Positions 11,801 through 22,360 of a stretch of 64,000 nt of DNA are shown one piece after another. The position numbers were made by a program, and so were the translations under genes. Position 1 is the first letter of the stretch; each line of letters opens with the position of its first letter. The notes under the pieces are model-generated. The model was not told the origin of the DNA. It was given only the letters and a program-made list of their open reading frames with translations, and did no database searches. Source of the DNA: Camellia lanceoleosa (lineage: Eukaryota; Streptophyta; Magnoliopsida; Ericales; Theaceae). The stretch is from contig CM045770.1 of the NCBI GenBank assembly GCA_025200525.1, positions 80,903,347 to 80,967,346 of the forward strand, written 5' to 3'.

Positions 11801-14062
11801 GGTTGCGGTTGTGGGGTGTAAAGGCCATAGCGTAACGGTTGCGGTAACCGGAACCGTGAATTTTTTTATTTTTCGCACAATTTGAAAAAAACTTACCGAT
11901 ACGCACATTTTTTTTCCATGATCATATTTATTGGGTTTTAAAATAAATATTGATCAATTTTTGTAAATTTTTAAGTTTGATCAAATATATTTCGTATTTT
12001 TAAATCACTATAAACTAAGCTTTTTACATTTTATTTTAATAATTAATAACTTTATATTATATAAAAAATCAATCACTAACTATTATATATAAGATAAACA
12101 ATAACAAAAGTAAAAGAATAAATAAAAACTTAAATATATATATATATATATATATTTTTTAATCAAGCCAAATAGATAATGACCACACTTATTATTATTA
12201 TTTTCAAACAATATATAGATAAACACACACAAACAAAATGGTTGAGTGATAGCAGCTGAATACACGAGCATAGGTCTTATAACTTCAACAAATCAATAAC
12301 CTTTTCTTCATCTTCCCTCTTCTCTCTCTCTATCTCTTGCTCCTCCATCTTCCCTCTTCTCTCTCTATCTCTCTTCCCCTATTTTCAATTTTTTTTTTTT
12401 TGTGTGTTTTTTTGAAAGAAGCAATTCGGAACCGTTACGGCCATTACGTAGCATCATCTTATTCTGACCGCTATAGTGACCGCTACGGCCGACACACCTG
12501 TGAATCTCAATCACACTGCAAAAGCGGCCGTAACGGGTGGCGGCAACCACCACAACCATTACGTAACGGTTGCGGCCGCTTTTTAAAACCTTGCTCATGC
12601 TTCTCATTTTTGGTTCGAACTATTACTATATTCGATCATGCTACGTAGCTCGAATGTCGCGGCTCGACACCAAAACGACGTCGTTTTGGTGTCGATTTTG
12701 TTTTTTTTTTTTTTTTTTTCTTTCTTTCCTGGTTTTGCAGGACGAAGAAGAAGAAGAAGAAGAAGAAGGGAGAAGAAGAGAAGGGAGGAGGAGGAGGAGG
12801 AGGAGGGGGCCATAAAAACCGGTTTGAGGAGGAGGGGAGGCTGGGCAGACGATGGTGGTGCTGCGACATCGGCGGGGCTGCGACGGAGGAGGAAGCAGAG
12901 GCGGCGGCGGGAGCTACGACGACGGTGGGAGCTGCGACGACGGCGGGGCGGGGAGCTGCGACGCCGACCTTCTTCCTCTCCCTCCCTTCTCTTTCTCCTC
13001 TCCCTCTCTCTCTCCCTCTCCCTCTCTTCCTCTCGAGCCATTTTCGAGCCTGGTAGCTTCGAGCTACCAGGCATTTTCCTACTATATTTTTCTCTTATGG
13101 TGAAGATGACAAAATGGTACAATTGCTCTCTATATTGAGATTGTTTTTTATTCACTTTAAGTACAAGTAGTATTGTGGGTATAAGGCGTGCAGGGCTTAG
13201 GGTTTGGGATTTAGGCTATTCCACTGAATCATTACCAATGAAGGCGTGAAGTATCCAGGTCCATCTTTGGGTATAATCCTAGGTGTTAACAGTTTTTGGG
13301 CTCTATAGCCTCTAGTTATTGAGAAGATTGGCAAAAGATTGGAGGGGTGGAGGAGGGTTTTGATATTGAAAGGAGGAGTGAACATGCAAGCTCAAGTTCA
13401 AAATGAGTAGGGAAACAAACTAAATGATTCCTAAAAATCAACAACTTAATATATACACCATATCTTCAGAATTACAAAATAAACCATCATTATACTCATA
13501 ATATATATATATATATATAATTTAGAGACTTGGAATGGGTAAGTTGCACTAAAGCTTATGAATGGTCAGTTCAATTGAGCAAGATGAAGATCAAAGCTAA
13601 TTTCTTTTAAAATATAAACTACTGTACTTCTAATTATAAAAAAAATAAAAATCAAAAATCAATTTTAACAATAATAGGGGAAATTTTAGATCTGGGGAGT
13701 GATTTCAATCATGATTATTTCAGTTCAATCAAGCAATTTGATGAGAATTGAATAAAGATGTGATTCAATTGAAGTACAAGTGATGTTCAAGAAGTTACTT
13801 GATTGCCGAGAAAATCAAGAATATGAAGAGAGCCGGCGTGAGTGCCGAGAGCGATCATTCGCTCGGCGACGGCGATACACGAGGCAGCGTCGCTAGAGAG
13901 AAGCGAGGGCACACTTCCCCCCATTCGCTGGTACTTGAGCCTCGGCTCATCCTCTTCTTCCTCGTCCAATTCTTCTTCTACATCTTCTTCGTCTTCTGAA
14001 TCTTCCTCCTCTTCTCGCTCATCGTCGCCGTCGATTCCGTTCTCTGAGGGCTTCGTAGACAT
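966..14062 (-). CDS. VPS41: VPS41, HOPS complex subunit (5' part, seven exons)
   Basis: Vacuolar protein sorting 41 is a subunit of the HOPS tethering complex, which drives membrane fusion at the late endosome and vacuole. Seven minus-strand coding exons join in frame with GT-AG introns: 14062-13799, 4883-4614, 4516-4337, 4125-3865, 2265-2133, 2065-1975 and 1068-966. Together they give 434 codons, and the gene continues beyond the left edge (the plant protein is usually a little under 1000 residues). Residues 12-40 are a nearly pure Asp/Glu tract, then comes [11 protein letters not shown], typical of plant VPS41. An N-terminal WD40-type propeller follows ([45 protein letters not shown]). The last exon begins the helical part ([20 protein letters not shown]). 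Introns 2 to 6 are 97, 211, 1599, 67 and 906 bp. Intron 1 is 8915 bp and packed with transposons. No frame break is visible. Confidence 0.94.
5422..5518 (+). mobile_element. L1 (LINE) remnant, first piece
   Basis: This short piece reads as part of the region between endonuclease and reverse transcriptase of a plant L1 (KDRIEVM then ENLRRRI). It is interrupted at 5519 by a hAT element and resumes at 6907. The same protein stretch recurs at 7023-7125, so the L1 holds an internal duplication. It lies antisense to VPS41. Confidence 0.6.
5519..6898. mobile_element. Non-autonomous hAT element, copy 1, with duplicated 3' half
   Basis: The element starts CAAGGTTCTGAAAAGCGG and ends CCGCTTTTTAAAACCTTG, giving imperfect terminal inverted repeats. 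It is flanked by AGAAGTAG (5511-5518) and AAAAGTAG (6899-6906), an 8-bp target duplication with one difference, as expected for hAT transposons. There is no transposase; open frames inside are chance. The 3' half is present twice in tandem: 5835-6382 and 6383-6898 each begin TCAATCACTAACTATT and each end with the right terminal repeat. Clusters of CCGTTACG and its complement lie near both ends. It is inserted in the L1 remnant. Confidence 0.85.
6899..7771 (+). mobile_element. L1 (LINE) reverse transcriptase remnant, second piece
   Basis: Read on the plus strand with several frameshifts and stops, this is the linker and reverse transcriptase of an L1-clade non-LTR retrotransposon. Visible motifs, in order, are [15 protein letters not shown] and [38 protein letters not shown] and [19 protein letters not shown]. 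They match the order in plant L1 ORF2 proteins. The piece stops at 7771 at the Helitron insertion point and resumes at 11517. It is a dead element antisense to VPS41. Confidence 0.85.
8788..9022 (+). pseudogene. Captured kinesin-14 gene fragments inside Helitron
   Basis: After an intron-like acceptor (TTTTCAG) the frame from 8788 reads [15 protein letters not shown], then [19 protein letters not shown]. This is the end of the coiled coil just before the motor domain in plant ATK1/ATK5-type kinesin-14 proteins. At about 8980-9022 the frame reads [15 protein letters not shown], a conserved motor stretch just before the P-loop of the same family. The parts in between are missing and the frame ends soon after, so this is a gene fragment picked up by the Helitron and not a working gene. 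Assignment is by motif recognition. Confidence 0.7.
9076..9262 (+). repeat. Tandem duplication inside Helitron
   Basis: A unit beginning CAGGGGGTGTTCTAAGAAGC and ending in a T-rich run after CTTGACTA occurs twice in direct succession, starting near 9078 and near 9176. The two copies differ at only a few positions. It may be a local duplication within the Helitron. Confidence 0.7.
11517..11740 (+). mobile_element. L1 (LINE) remnant, third piece
   Basis: The frame resumes after the Helitron as [22 protein letters not shown], shown here in part ([13 protein letters not shown]). This corresponds to the L1 reverse transcriptase region right after the EKAYD motif. It decays after about 11650 and meets the second hAT copy at 11753. 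Confidence 0.75.
11753..12593. mobile_element. Non-autonomous hAT element, copy 2, 841 bp
   Basis: This is the single-unit form of the element at 5519-6898: it starts CAAGGTTCTGAAAAGCGG and ends GCTTTTTAAAACCTTG. It is flanked by a perfect 8-bp target duplication, CTCATGCT (11745-11752 and 12594-12601), which assigns it to the hAT superfamily. The two copies are nearly identical over most of their length, which suggests recent activity. There is no coding capacity. An AT microsatellite and a pyrimidine-rich tract lie in the middle. Confidence 0.92.
12640..13075. repeat. GC-rich dispersed repeat with AACGACGTCGTT palindrome, copy 1
   Basis: The unit opens with GTAGCTCGAA and a CCAAAACGACGTCGTTTTGG palindrome, then a poly-T run, purine-rich triplet repeats and a GC-rich block. 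It closes near 13058 with TTCGAGCTAC, the inverse of its start. A related unit with the same order lies at 29183-29590. Open frames across it are low-complexity Arg/Ser/Pro/Glu strings and are not genes. Family unknown; it looks like a short transposon with inverted ends. Confidence 0.5.
13080..13400 (+). mobile_element. L1 (LINE) remnant, fourth piece
   Basis: The frame reads [18 protein letters not shown] around 13305-13360. This matches the L1 ORF2 region after the reverse transcriptase, where plant copies read like VIEKISKRLDGWK followed by a GGR motif. Stops and frameshifts make it a relic. It continues the L1 that starts at 5422. Confidence 0.65.
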
Positions 14063-14200
14063 TGTTAAGCCCTGTCTATGGTGGAGATAGAAAGTAAAAA
14101 TGAGTAGAATTATTGAGTGAGAGAGAGAGAGAGAGAGGTTTGGTTGGGTTTGGTTCGGTTCGTGTTTTTGGGGGGCTTGGGGATTTTGCAGGTGTGGATT
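14063..14200 (-). promoter_or_regulatory. VPS41 5' leader and proximal upstream region
   Basis: Upstream of the VPS41 start codon the minus strand carries a CT microsatellite (complement of 14117-14137), a common feature of plant 5' leaders. No clear TATA box or start site can be fixed. The next recognisable gene upstream is more than 10 kb away. Confidence 0.4.
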
Positions 14201-16668
14201 AGCGATGATATGGTAGTGAGCTTTTTGGTGCCGGTTAAACAGTTGTTCATTTATTTATTTGCAATACGACAAAACAGCGGTGACAAAATGGGGATTGGCA
14301 CTAGTCCTTCCCATTTTTGCATTTCACCCTTCACATACTTTAGTAGTTGTTTGGAATGTCTTCCATAAATGTTTTTTTTTTTTTGTCTTTTTAGATTAAA
14401 AAATTAAGAAAAAAAAATAAAGATATTTGAATTAATTTTTTAATTTTTTATAAAAAAATATATATTAAAAAATTATATAAATAAGTGTGTAGGAGAAGAT
14501 AAGGTAGGAGGTCGTACGAACGGGCAGTGGAGTCGTCGGTTGAGTAAATGAGAAAATATTGTCTCCTTCTCGGGCTTTAATTGGATAGTGTTGCTTGGCC
14601 CATGAGGACCCACCACGGGTTCCGTTTTTTCTAACCGAAACCGTTCAATATGTATAACTCGTCGAGTACTATATACTTATAAAAAATTACGTTGATTGGA
14701 TATCGATAGCTATCTGATCGTGTAATTTTTTTTTATTAACTGTTAACTATAACACCATCTATTTTTATACAAAACTAATTTGATCATGTAGTTAGCGATA
14801 TCTGATAGACTTGATTTTTTAAAAGCATATAGTATTAGACGAGTTCTACATATCGAACAGTTCAGATTATCAAAACAGGACCCATTGTGGACCCCACCGT
14901 CTCAACTTTACCATCCAATTTAGTGAATATACACATGAAAAAAAAAATTTGTTTCTTGACTAGTTCGTCACGTCAATACCTAGATTTTATCAAAAGGTTG
15001 ATTTGTATTAATATTTGTATATTAATTTTTTTTTTTTTTTGTAAATAATAATAACTTTTTAACTTTTTTGATAACTTTTTTTTAAGGTTGTCAAACCAGC
15101 CCTTAATATTAAAAGAAATGTTTGACCCTTTGTTTTTGGAGATTCTATGACTTCTAATTTGATTTTGGTTTTTGATGTTTGTGTGGGGTTTACTCATGTA
15201 TATGTAGATTTCATATTATGAGTGATTGGAATGAGAGTTGGGGTTATGAGAGTCATATATGTGTGAGGGTCTCTATCATAATTGTAATATTAATATGAAA
15301 GAATTGGAGAGATTTATTTTGTTACGATAATTTAAATTATTTATTTTGTTACGATAATTTAAATTATTTATTTTATAAGACTCGTAATATATATTATTTA
15401 TAAAATAAAATTTGACAAAGGTTTATTTTGGATTTTTGAAAAATATATACTGAGAGAGTTTAAGGCTGAAAGGCGTTTAGCTGGGTGGTTCTGACTATTC
15501 CAAAGGTTATCTAAAAGACAACTTTGAATGGGTCTAACTCAATTCCTGTTAATGGTCTGAATTTTGTTCTGCCTTCATGAATGGGAAGAGAGAATCCCCC
15601 AAAGTTCATGGTCTTGCTGTTCTCCATTATCTGCACAAAAATTAAACTGGTTATCATCTTTACTGTAATATTTAAAAAAAAAAATGATATATTTTTAAAT
15701 ATATATTTGTTATTTATTTTTTTAAAGATAAATGCAATGAAATAAAAAGATTTACCATGCTTGTTTTTGCTTTTCTAAAAATACTTTTCAGAAAATTCTA
15801 TTTTCTTATTTTTCATATTTTTTTATTTTTATTGAATTTTTAATATTTTAAAAAAATTTAAACACACCTAATCTAAATACACATAAAAAGTATAATTGTT
15901 GTGAAAAAATCTTTTAAAAATTTACTAAATACCAAAAATTAAAAAAAATGAGAATTCAGTATATTTTTCATATTTTTATGTATTTATTAATTTTTTAAAA
16001 TATTTTTTTACAATTTTTTTATTTTTTTAGATACATTTAAGTAAGGTGTATCTAAAAAAAAATGCTTAAAATTTTAAAAATATTCATTAAAAAAAACACA
16101 AAAAAAAAAAAACTCAATTTTAAAAAAACCTAATACAAAAAACTCAAACCAAACACACGCATTACTATTATCGGATTAAAATTAATTTTTTACACAAATA
16201 CATTGATAGTATTACAAAATGAATGATTTGAATTATCAAAATAGGACCCGTGATGGTCCTTATGAACTCCTCAAATTTTCTCATATTGAAATGTAAATAT
16301 GAGAGAAACTCAGTTCTTTCATTTTATCTTTTTGCACTTTTTATTTGTTACAATAAAGTTTTGTTTGGAAAGTTAAATTTTTAGTTACAAAAAATTATTA
16401 TAAAAGGGAATTTACTATCTTTATTATTTTGCATATCTTTTTATAAAAATATCAAAAATACTAAAAAATTCAATTTATGAACCAATCCTAAATCTCTTAA
16501 ATTTATGTAAGGATAAGTGAGCCAAATATTTATAATGACTTGATCGATTCAAATATCTTAGGCCTTGCTTGGGAATAAGTTATGTTAGTCAAAAAGTCAG
16601 CTTATTCTCTTTACTTTTTTATATATCTTTTAGTAAAAAGCAATAGTGCTATTATTAGCACTTCATCA
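14201..16668. other. AT-rich intergenic region
   Basis: Apart from the small exon-like frame at 15516-15629 I see no gene here. The stretch 15660-16160 is AT-rich with repeats of TTTTTAGATACATTTAAGTAAGGTG type, which also occurs at 62400-62450, suggesting an old dispersed repeat. Confidence 0.5.
15516..15629 (-). pseudogene. Orphan exon-like frame of unknown origin
   Basis: On the minus strand TGTGCAG, a good acceptor, is followed by a short frame that opens MENSKTMNFGGFSLPIHEG, continues with RPLTGIELDPFKVVF and ends in TAG. Codon use and the acceptor look like a genuine last exon, but no upstream exon is visible and I do not recognise the family. It may be a gene fragment left behind or moved by a transposon. 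Confidence 0.3.
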
Positions 16669-17787
16669 GTGATTCTACTTATACCACTCTTTTACCTCCT
16701 TACACCCTCCATCTCATTACACCACTTAAAAAAAAATTAAATTCTCATTACACCTAATATATTACCAAAACAAACCTTATGATAAAAAACTCGTCAAAAC
16801 CCATCTCTTTACACCCATATTTTGTGCTGGGCCTATTCGGTAATACAATGCTAAACAATTTGAATTACTCTAGTTCCATGTTACTGAATAAAATTTTGTT
16901 TTCCAGTATTATGTTACCATTCAATTGGATAATTTCAGTTCGCTTCCTAACAAAACCAGTAGAGTCCACATTGAAGTGCCTGTTTGGTCACACAATGCGA
17001 AACAATTTACAAAAATTCGGTGCTATAATGCTGGAATAAATTGTTTATTCCAGCCTTTTGTTGCTATACATTTACAGAGCCACTTCTTTCCAAATAATGT
17101 AGTAATAATTTATGCTGGGCTGTTCGATAATAAAATGCTAGTGAATTTTAATTACTTCAATGTTATGTTGCTGGAAAAAATAGATTTGTTTAGCGTCATG
17201 TTGTTATACATTTACAGAGTCACTTTGTTTCAAATGATAATTTGGGCTTATTTGGTAATTTGATACCAGACTTATATTTTTTGTTTGGCAATTTGATATC
17301 AAACTTATATTTTTTGTTCGGTAATTTACCGGAAATGTATCTTTTATTCAGCAATTTGATACCAGACTTATATTTTTTGTTCAGCATTGTGATGCCGGAC
17401 TATGTTATTTTGTTCGATTTCGAAACACTGAACAAAAGTCGCAGACCAACCCAGAAAATCGAAACAAAAACCTACTAAACTAATAAGAAAACTCACCATT
17501 TTCAATTTTTTGATGGTTTTTCACCAACGTTTCTTCATCCATTGCTTTTTTTAATGATCAAAACACTATGATTATCACTTTTTCAAAAAAGATGTGTAAG
17601 AGAAAAGAAAAGTTGAGAAAGAAAAAATAGGGATTGAAGATTAAGGGGTGTAAAGGAGGTAATCAAATATATTTAATTTTAGTGTTTTGTCCTTTTAAGT
17701 AATTTCACACATGGATAAATGTGGAAGAAAAAAACAACCTCATATGGAGGGTGTAAGGAGGTAAAAGAGTGGTGTAAGTAGAATCAC
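16669..17787. mobile_element. 1.1-kb element with 44-bp terminal inverted repeats
   Basis: The left end begins GTGATTCTACTTATACCACT. The right end is its reverse complement over 44 bp with a single mismatch at position 14. The interior is not coding. It holds degenerate tandem units, best seen at 17250-17400, where CTTATATTTTTTGTT recurs roughly every 30-60 bp with GGCAATTTGATA-like spacers. No convincing target duplication flanks it. The long repeats and lack of genes suggest a Mutator-like or foldback non-autonomous transposon. Confidence 0.7.
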
Positions 17788-18954
17788 CCATTATTTTGGA
17801 CATCTGTTTTTTAGTTTTTTTTTTATTACAATAATAACCTTAAATGAAATTATTACAAAAGATATCATTAACTTTGAGATACCACATCTCACAATTAAAC
17901 TCACACACTCACTACATCGTGATTAGAGTTTATGAGAGCACTCACTTCCTTCACCACTCATCCATTTTTTTTTTTTTTACCAAATCACACCTTCAAAATC
18001 TATCCATCTTTAAAACCTTAAAAATCTTTTGGCGACAATATTCTAGTGACAACGGTGGCTACCATTTAATTACATACACTTCTCGGGCAATAACAATGAG
18101 TGATTTTTTTTTTTTTTTCCAGAAATTACAACTCCATGAGATGAGATAAATACAATAATAAAAACTCAAAAAAAGTTCATAACTTTGATGGTGTTCTTAG
18201 CTCGAATGAGATTGGCCTTACAAGGTAAGTTTCTTGAAAAAAAAATTACAAAAATAATAAAATATGTTCTTCATTTTTTTGAAATTGAACTTCCGATCAT
18301 ATGACTGAAATTCATGAACACATGCCCAAACATTGTTTATTTGTTCGGGAATAGGTAACCAAATATTTCTTATTTGTTCGAGAATAGATAATTAAAGCAG
18401 TAGTAGAATGAGGCAAACAAAATAAGTCGAACCATCCTTTAGAAGTCGACTAGCCGATTGACCAGAGGGTCAACCAGTTGTTGAAATCCTGCCCAGTTTT
18501 GATCACACAGAGAGTATACAAATACAATGAGGCCATGGATGAATGACAAAAAACCAACCGGATAAGCATAAAAATGGATTGTGTTGTGTGTGTGAACAGA
18601 GGTAATAGGAAAAAAAAATCAAACAAATTGACAAACTTTGTAATGAAGTAGAAAAAAATTTTCAATCACCATAATTTTTTTTTACTGATTTTGAGAGGTT
18701 CTACTATCATGGGTTTTGTTAAGGTTTTCGAATAGAGGCTTTTTGATGTGTGGGTGGTGTAGGTGTGTGCATTTGAATGTGTGAAATATTTTTATAACAG
18801 TAATTTTGGTATTATTTGGGTAGAGAAAATAGATTTTAAGAATTTTGCAATTTATAAGTGGGAGTCCAAATAAATGGGGGTCTAAAATAATTAATCGAGT
18901 GCTAATAGTCACACTTAAAAGTAAAAAATAAACTAAAAGAGCCAATTTACAAAC

Positions 18955-19235
18955 GAACCCTTAGACTTTTTTATGGTTTTTTTTGGAAAGTTGACTATTT
19001 GACTTTCTGATTATTTTAGCCTAACTAAAATAGTTGTGTTTGAGAAATTGGTTGATTTTTTTTTTATTTTTGTTTTTTTATTTTTGTAGTTGATTTAATA
19101 ATTGTGATTGTGGGAGAAAAAATAAAATGATTATAAATTTAATATAAATTTTATCTTATTAATTATTTTAATCTATTTTATCTTTTAATAGATTATTTTA
19201 ACCCAACGCTCTTCTTAAACACCCTTATAGGTTGG
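18955..19235. mobile_element. MITE of the GTTGACTATTT family, copy 1
   Basis: About 280 bp with GAAAGTTGACTATTTGACTT at one end and a stretch with ATAGATTATTTTAACCCAAC at the other. It aligns along its length with 21118-21362 and, in inverse orientation, with the element at 28476-28926. It is AT-rich and non-coding. The exact ends are uncertain. Confidence 0.5.
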
Positions 19236-19288
19236 TGAAGTGAGCAAAAACCTATATCACTATTTTTGTTACTATTTTGATTTGATTT

Positions 19289-19515
19289 ATTTAGGCTATG
19301 TTTGGTACAAGTTTTTTTTTTTTTTTTTTGGCTATTTTAGTCACAAAAAGATAAAATAGATTAAAAAGTTAATAAAATAAAATGTCACATATAAATTATA
19401 ATCATTTTTTGTTTTCTCTCATAAAAGTTAAAAAAATAAAAAAAATTCATATCAAACGAGACTTTTTAGTCCTAAGTTAAAATAATCAAAAATAAATAAA
19501 TAAATAAAAAACTAA
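19289..19515. mobile_element. MITE, inverse orientation relative
   Basis: It begins GGCTATGTTTGGTACAAG and contains the reverse-oriented core of the family seen at 18955 and 21118 (AAAAAGATAAAATAG, then TCATAAAAGTTAAAAAA). It ends near ATCAAACGAGACTTTTTAG. The GGCNNNGTTTGG start is that of Tourist-like (PIF/Harbinger) MITEs. Confidence 0.5.
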
Positions 19516-19529
19516 CCCACATTATAACG

Positions 19530-19632
19530 AAGGCTTAGTGAGATGATGAGGGGTTCAAATACAGGGGCGGATGGGAAAATCCTGCCTCATTGCTGGGAAG
19601 GGGAGGGAAACACTAAAATTGATATAAAAAAA
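19530..19632 (+). repeat. SINE-like fragment
   Basis: GGGGTTCAAATACAGG near 19551 resembles a pol III B box, and the segment ends in ACTAAAATTGATATAAAAAAAAAA, an A-rich tail. A full A box at the right distance is not present. It is probably a decayed tRNA-derived SINE. Confidence 0.3.
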
Positions 19633-19639
19633 AAATTCG

Positions 19640-20460
19640 TCCGGTTTGCCATCCTATTTCGAGGTGATTTTCTGGGGGGGCCATTTTGAGGTGGTGCTTG
19701 AACCGCCATTTTCGGCTGGCAAAGAGTGGCCTATGCCCAGACCATATTGGGCCGAAAAGCAAAGGCCTCAAGTTGTACTCAAAGGCTGAAAAGGCTAAAG
19801 GTGAAAAGTTTAGCATGTGATCCCATTGGGCTAAACTCATCTAAAATTGGGTGGGCTAAACTCATCTAAAATTGGGTGATGAATTGGATATTAAGATGAA
19901 CAGAACATCAGGACTTAAAAAGTACGTTTATTTTTCTCTCTAGGTATTTGCAGTGCGATTCGATTGATTTTAAAGTAAAATTACAAATTGAATAACAGAT
20001 TGGTGGTCTGACAAATCATGATTTTGATAGTTTTGTGCAGATTGACAGATTGAAAAATATTATAACCAATTATCAAACATTTATATAATATATAATACTA
20101 ATTTGCACAATATTTTTCATATATACGACACAAACTATTTTTATATAATATATTTCATATATATAACTACTAATTTGTAATAAATTTCACATCTTAACAA
20201 TTATTTTTATTTTAATATTTCATTAGAAGTTAAAATATATATATATATATATATGTATGTATTAATTATTGCGGAGCAGAACGGTTTCGAAGGCAGATTA
20301 TAAATTTTAAAGTTTAATATGCGATTAGCGAATAGAATGGTGTGGATTGATGCAGATCAGTGCGATTTTAGCGGATTGAGCAATATTTTACACAACTCTA
20401 CTTTTGTCTACCATCGAAAAAAAAGAAAGAAAGAACAAAGTTGTTTTTAGTTTATTTATA
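19640..20460. other. Unassigned repeat-like DNA
   Basis: No gene is visible. Related phrases such as GATTGATTTTAAAGT, GCAGATTGACAGATTG and GGATTGATGCAGATCAGTGCG near 19945-20370 suggest an internally repetitive, decayed element. An AT microsatellite lies at about 20232-20256. Confidence 0.35.
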
Positions 20461-20470
20461 ATAATAATAA

Positions 20471-20607
20471 GGGAAAATTACTTCCCATACTACAAAATTA
20501 TTACCAATTCATGAAAAATCTTATAACTTTAATTACTAATATATATAAACTTTATAATTTTTTTGTACTATTTTTTTTAAAAATATACTCTGATTTGAAT
20601 TTTTCCC
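20471..20607. mobile_element. MITE, 137 bp, TAA target duplication
   Basis: Terminal repeats GGGAAAATTAC and AATTTTTCCC are flanked by TAA on both sides (20468-20470 and 20608-20610). Related copies lie at 29608-29756 and 61625-61775. The 3-bp TAA duplication fits a Tourist-like MITE. Confidence 0.6.
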
Positions 20608-20894
20608 TAATAATAATTTGTTGGGGGGGTTTTTTGACAAATGCTTTCTAACAGAATTTATTCAATTTTTTTATTTTTAGTGATTTATTATTATTATTTT
20701 GTCAAAACTTTTACTTTTATAACTTATTGAAGACAAAAAAAATAGAAAATAGAAAATAAATTTTGTGGTGTATTACACATTTGTTTGTTTTTTTTTTTTA
20801 TTGAAGGAATGTTTTTGAAATTTAGTCCATTGTTTTTTCTTTATAATTTTAGGGCTTTCTAGTCTAGAACTTAAAAAGGTGAAAAACTTAACAA

Positions 20895-20995
20895 AATTCA
20901 CTAAAAATAAAGAATTTGAGCTCCGCTCAAGAGGTTTTACATCTTGTTTCCAAGGAAGAGGTTCAAGTTTCTAGAGAAACATCGAATGCTTATTG
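20895..20995 (+). repeat. 101-bp direct repeat, copy 1
   Basis: This segment (opening AATTCACTAAAAATAAAG, closing ATCGAATGCTTATTG) recurs at 22361-22461 with the same length and, by hand count, three differences. Neither copy has a convincing gene frame. Their high identity, against the decayed surroundings, points to recent duplication or insertion. Confidence 0.85.
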
Positions 20996-21117
20996 CCTAT
21001 TGGTAAGTAATCTAACTAACTAATTCGCTAACATTCTACCTCTAAAGAAGAAGAAAAAAAAAATGATGACTTGGTGCATGAGTGTGAGGAGTAAGGAGGT
21101 AATTCAATTCTGAATCT

Positions 21118-21362
21118 ATGGCCTTATTTGAGAAGTTGACTATTTTAATTAGTTATTTGGCTTTTTAATTATTTTATCCTAGTTAAAAAAGTTGTATTTG
21201 GAAAGTTGATTGATTTTTTTTTGTAATTGATTTGATGATTGTAAGAGAAAAAATGAAATGATTATGGGTTGGATATAATATTTTGTCTTATTAACTATTT
21301 TAACCTAAGTTATCTTTTAATAGGTTATTTTGGCCTAACTGTCTTCCTAAATACCCCCTATA
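21118..21362. mobile_element. MITE of the GTTGACTATTT family, copy 2
   Basis: About 245 bp starting TGGCCTTATTTGAGAAGTTG and ending GTCTTCCTAAATACCCCC. The interior matches 18955-19235 (GATTTGATGATTGTAAGAG, then CTTTTAATAGGTTATTTTGG). It is non-coding and Tourist-like by its ends. Confidence 0.5.
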
Positions 21363-22360
21363 TTTGCTTTACTGTAGAATTGTCTTCAGCATAAAAAATA
21401 AATAAAAATTTTAAAAAGGGTGAAATTTTGAGAATGAGTCTGAAGGAGAACGAAAAGAAAGACAAGAAAAAGGAAATTGCAAAGGACGAAGTACATTGCA
21501 GCTATTAATGTATATATTGCTGAGTATTTATATATCTAGGTTAAACTTTAAATCCTCTCAAAAATAATTCTTCATGCAACTTTCATACCTACCAATCACA
21601 GAATTTTCTTTGGATTTGATTACCCAAAATTTCAAATGTTACAACAAAAATGAAATGAGTACCAAAACATAAAATGTTGTTGTTTAGTAAGATGTGATTG
21701 AAGGATTTGTGGTGTAGAAAAAAGATGTAAGTTGCATTGTATACGTCTTCTTGAAATTCATGTCTTATCTTCTACGTCCAAAATGGTATCCTATGCACTG
21801 AGTATGTGTACAGACAAGTTAGAGAGATATGGACATGACAGGCGAAGAGAGAGAAAGATACGCCCATTGTGGAGTTATTTACCAAACTCTTATACATCTT
21901 TCAAGAAATATTTTGAAATGCTAGTAGTTGTTTTGAATTCATGACGTCTTGTTTTAAAAATTAGACTTTAAAGTTACGTTTTAAAAAAAAAAATTTGTTT
22001 GTTTTGTCTGTGTGTTTGTTTTGATTTCCATTTCCGATGTACTCAAAAAAAAAAAAAAAAAAGAAAGGAAAACTACTTAATTCATCGGGGATTACATTTT
22101 CAAAATTAGCAGGAATAGCACCTTACCCTTGATTATTTTAAGGTTATGTTTGAATGAGATGAATTTTAAGGGGAAATGAGAATTTTATTACTATTAATAA
22201 GATTACTAATAACAAAATTTTTGTGTCAATAGTATTCAAGTGTTTGATTTCGTTAGGATTTTCAATGGGGAAATAATAAGATTGAAAATATTTTGGGTCA
22301 ATTTTTTTTTCTACTCTTAAATTGTTAACATTTCTTCAAGAATGTGAGATTTCCACGAGA
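21363..22360. other. No gene recognised
   Basis: This stretch has a purine-rich patch at 21445-21490 and poly-A/T runs. The small open frame at 21732-21944 has no recognisable domain or splice context and is treated as chance. Confidence 0.4.

Larger units (their letters stand above)
4884..13798 (-). other. VPS41 intron 1, 8.9 kb transposon nest
   Basis: The donor GT at 13798-13797 follows codon 88 and the acceptor AG at 4885-4884 precedes the next in-frame exon. Between them lie remnants of one L1 retrotransposon (5422-5518, 6899-7771, 11517-11740, about 13080-13400), two copies of one non-autonomous hAT element, a Helitron and a GC-rich repeat. All recognisable elements are described separately. 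The stretches 4890-5420 and 13400-13798 show no gene or clear repeat. The splice sites of the host gene are intact, so the nest need not abolish expression. Confidence 0.85.

Noticed and set aside
12604..13155. Open frames of 77-183 codons on both strands
   Set aside because: They are low-complexity Arg/Glu/Ser/Pro strings across poly-T and triplet repeats in a dispersed GC-rich element, open on both strands at once, with no family resemblance.
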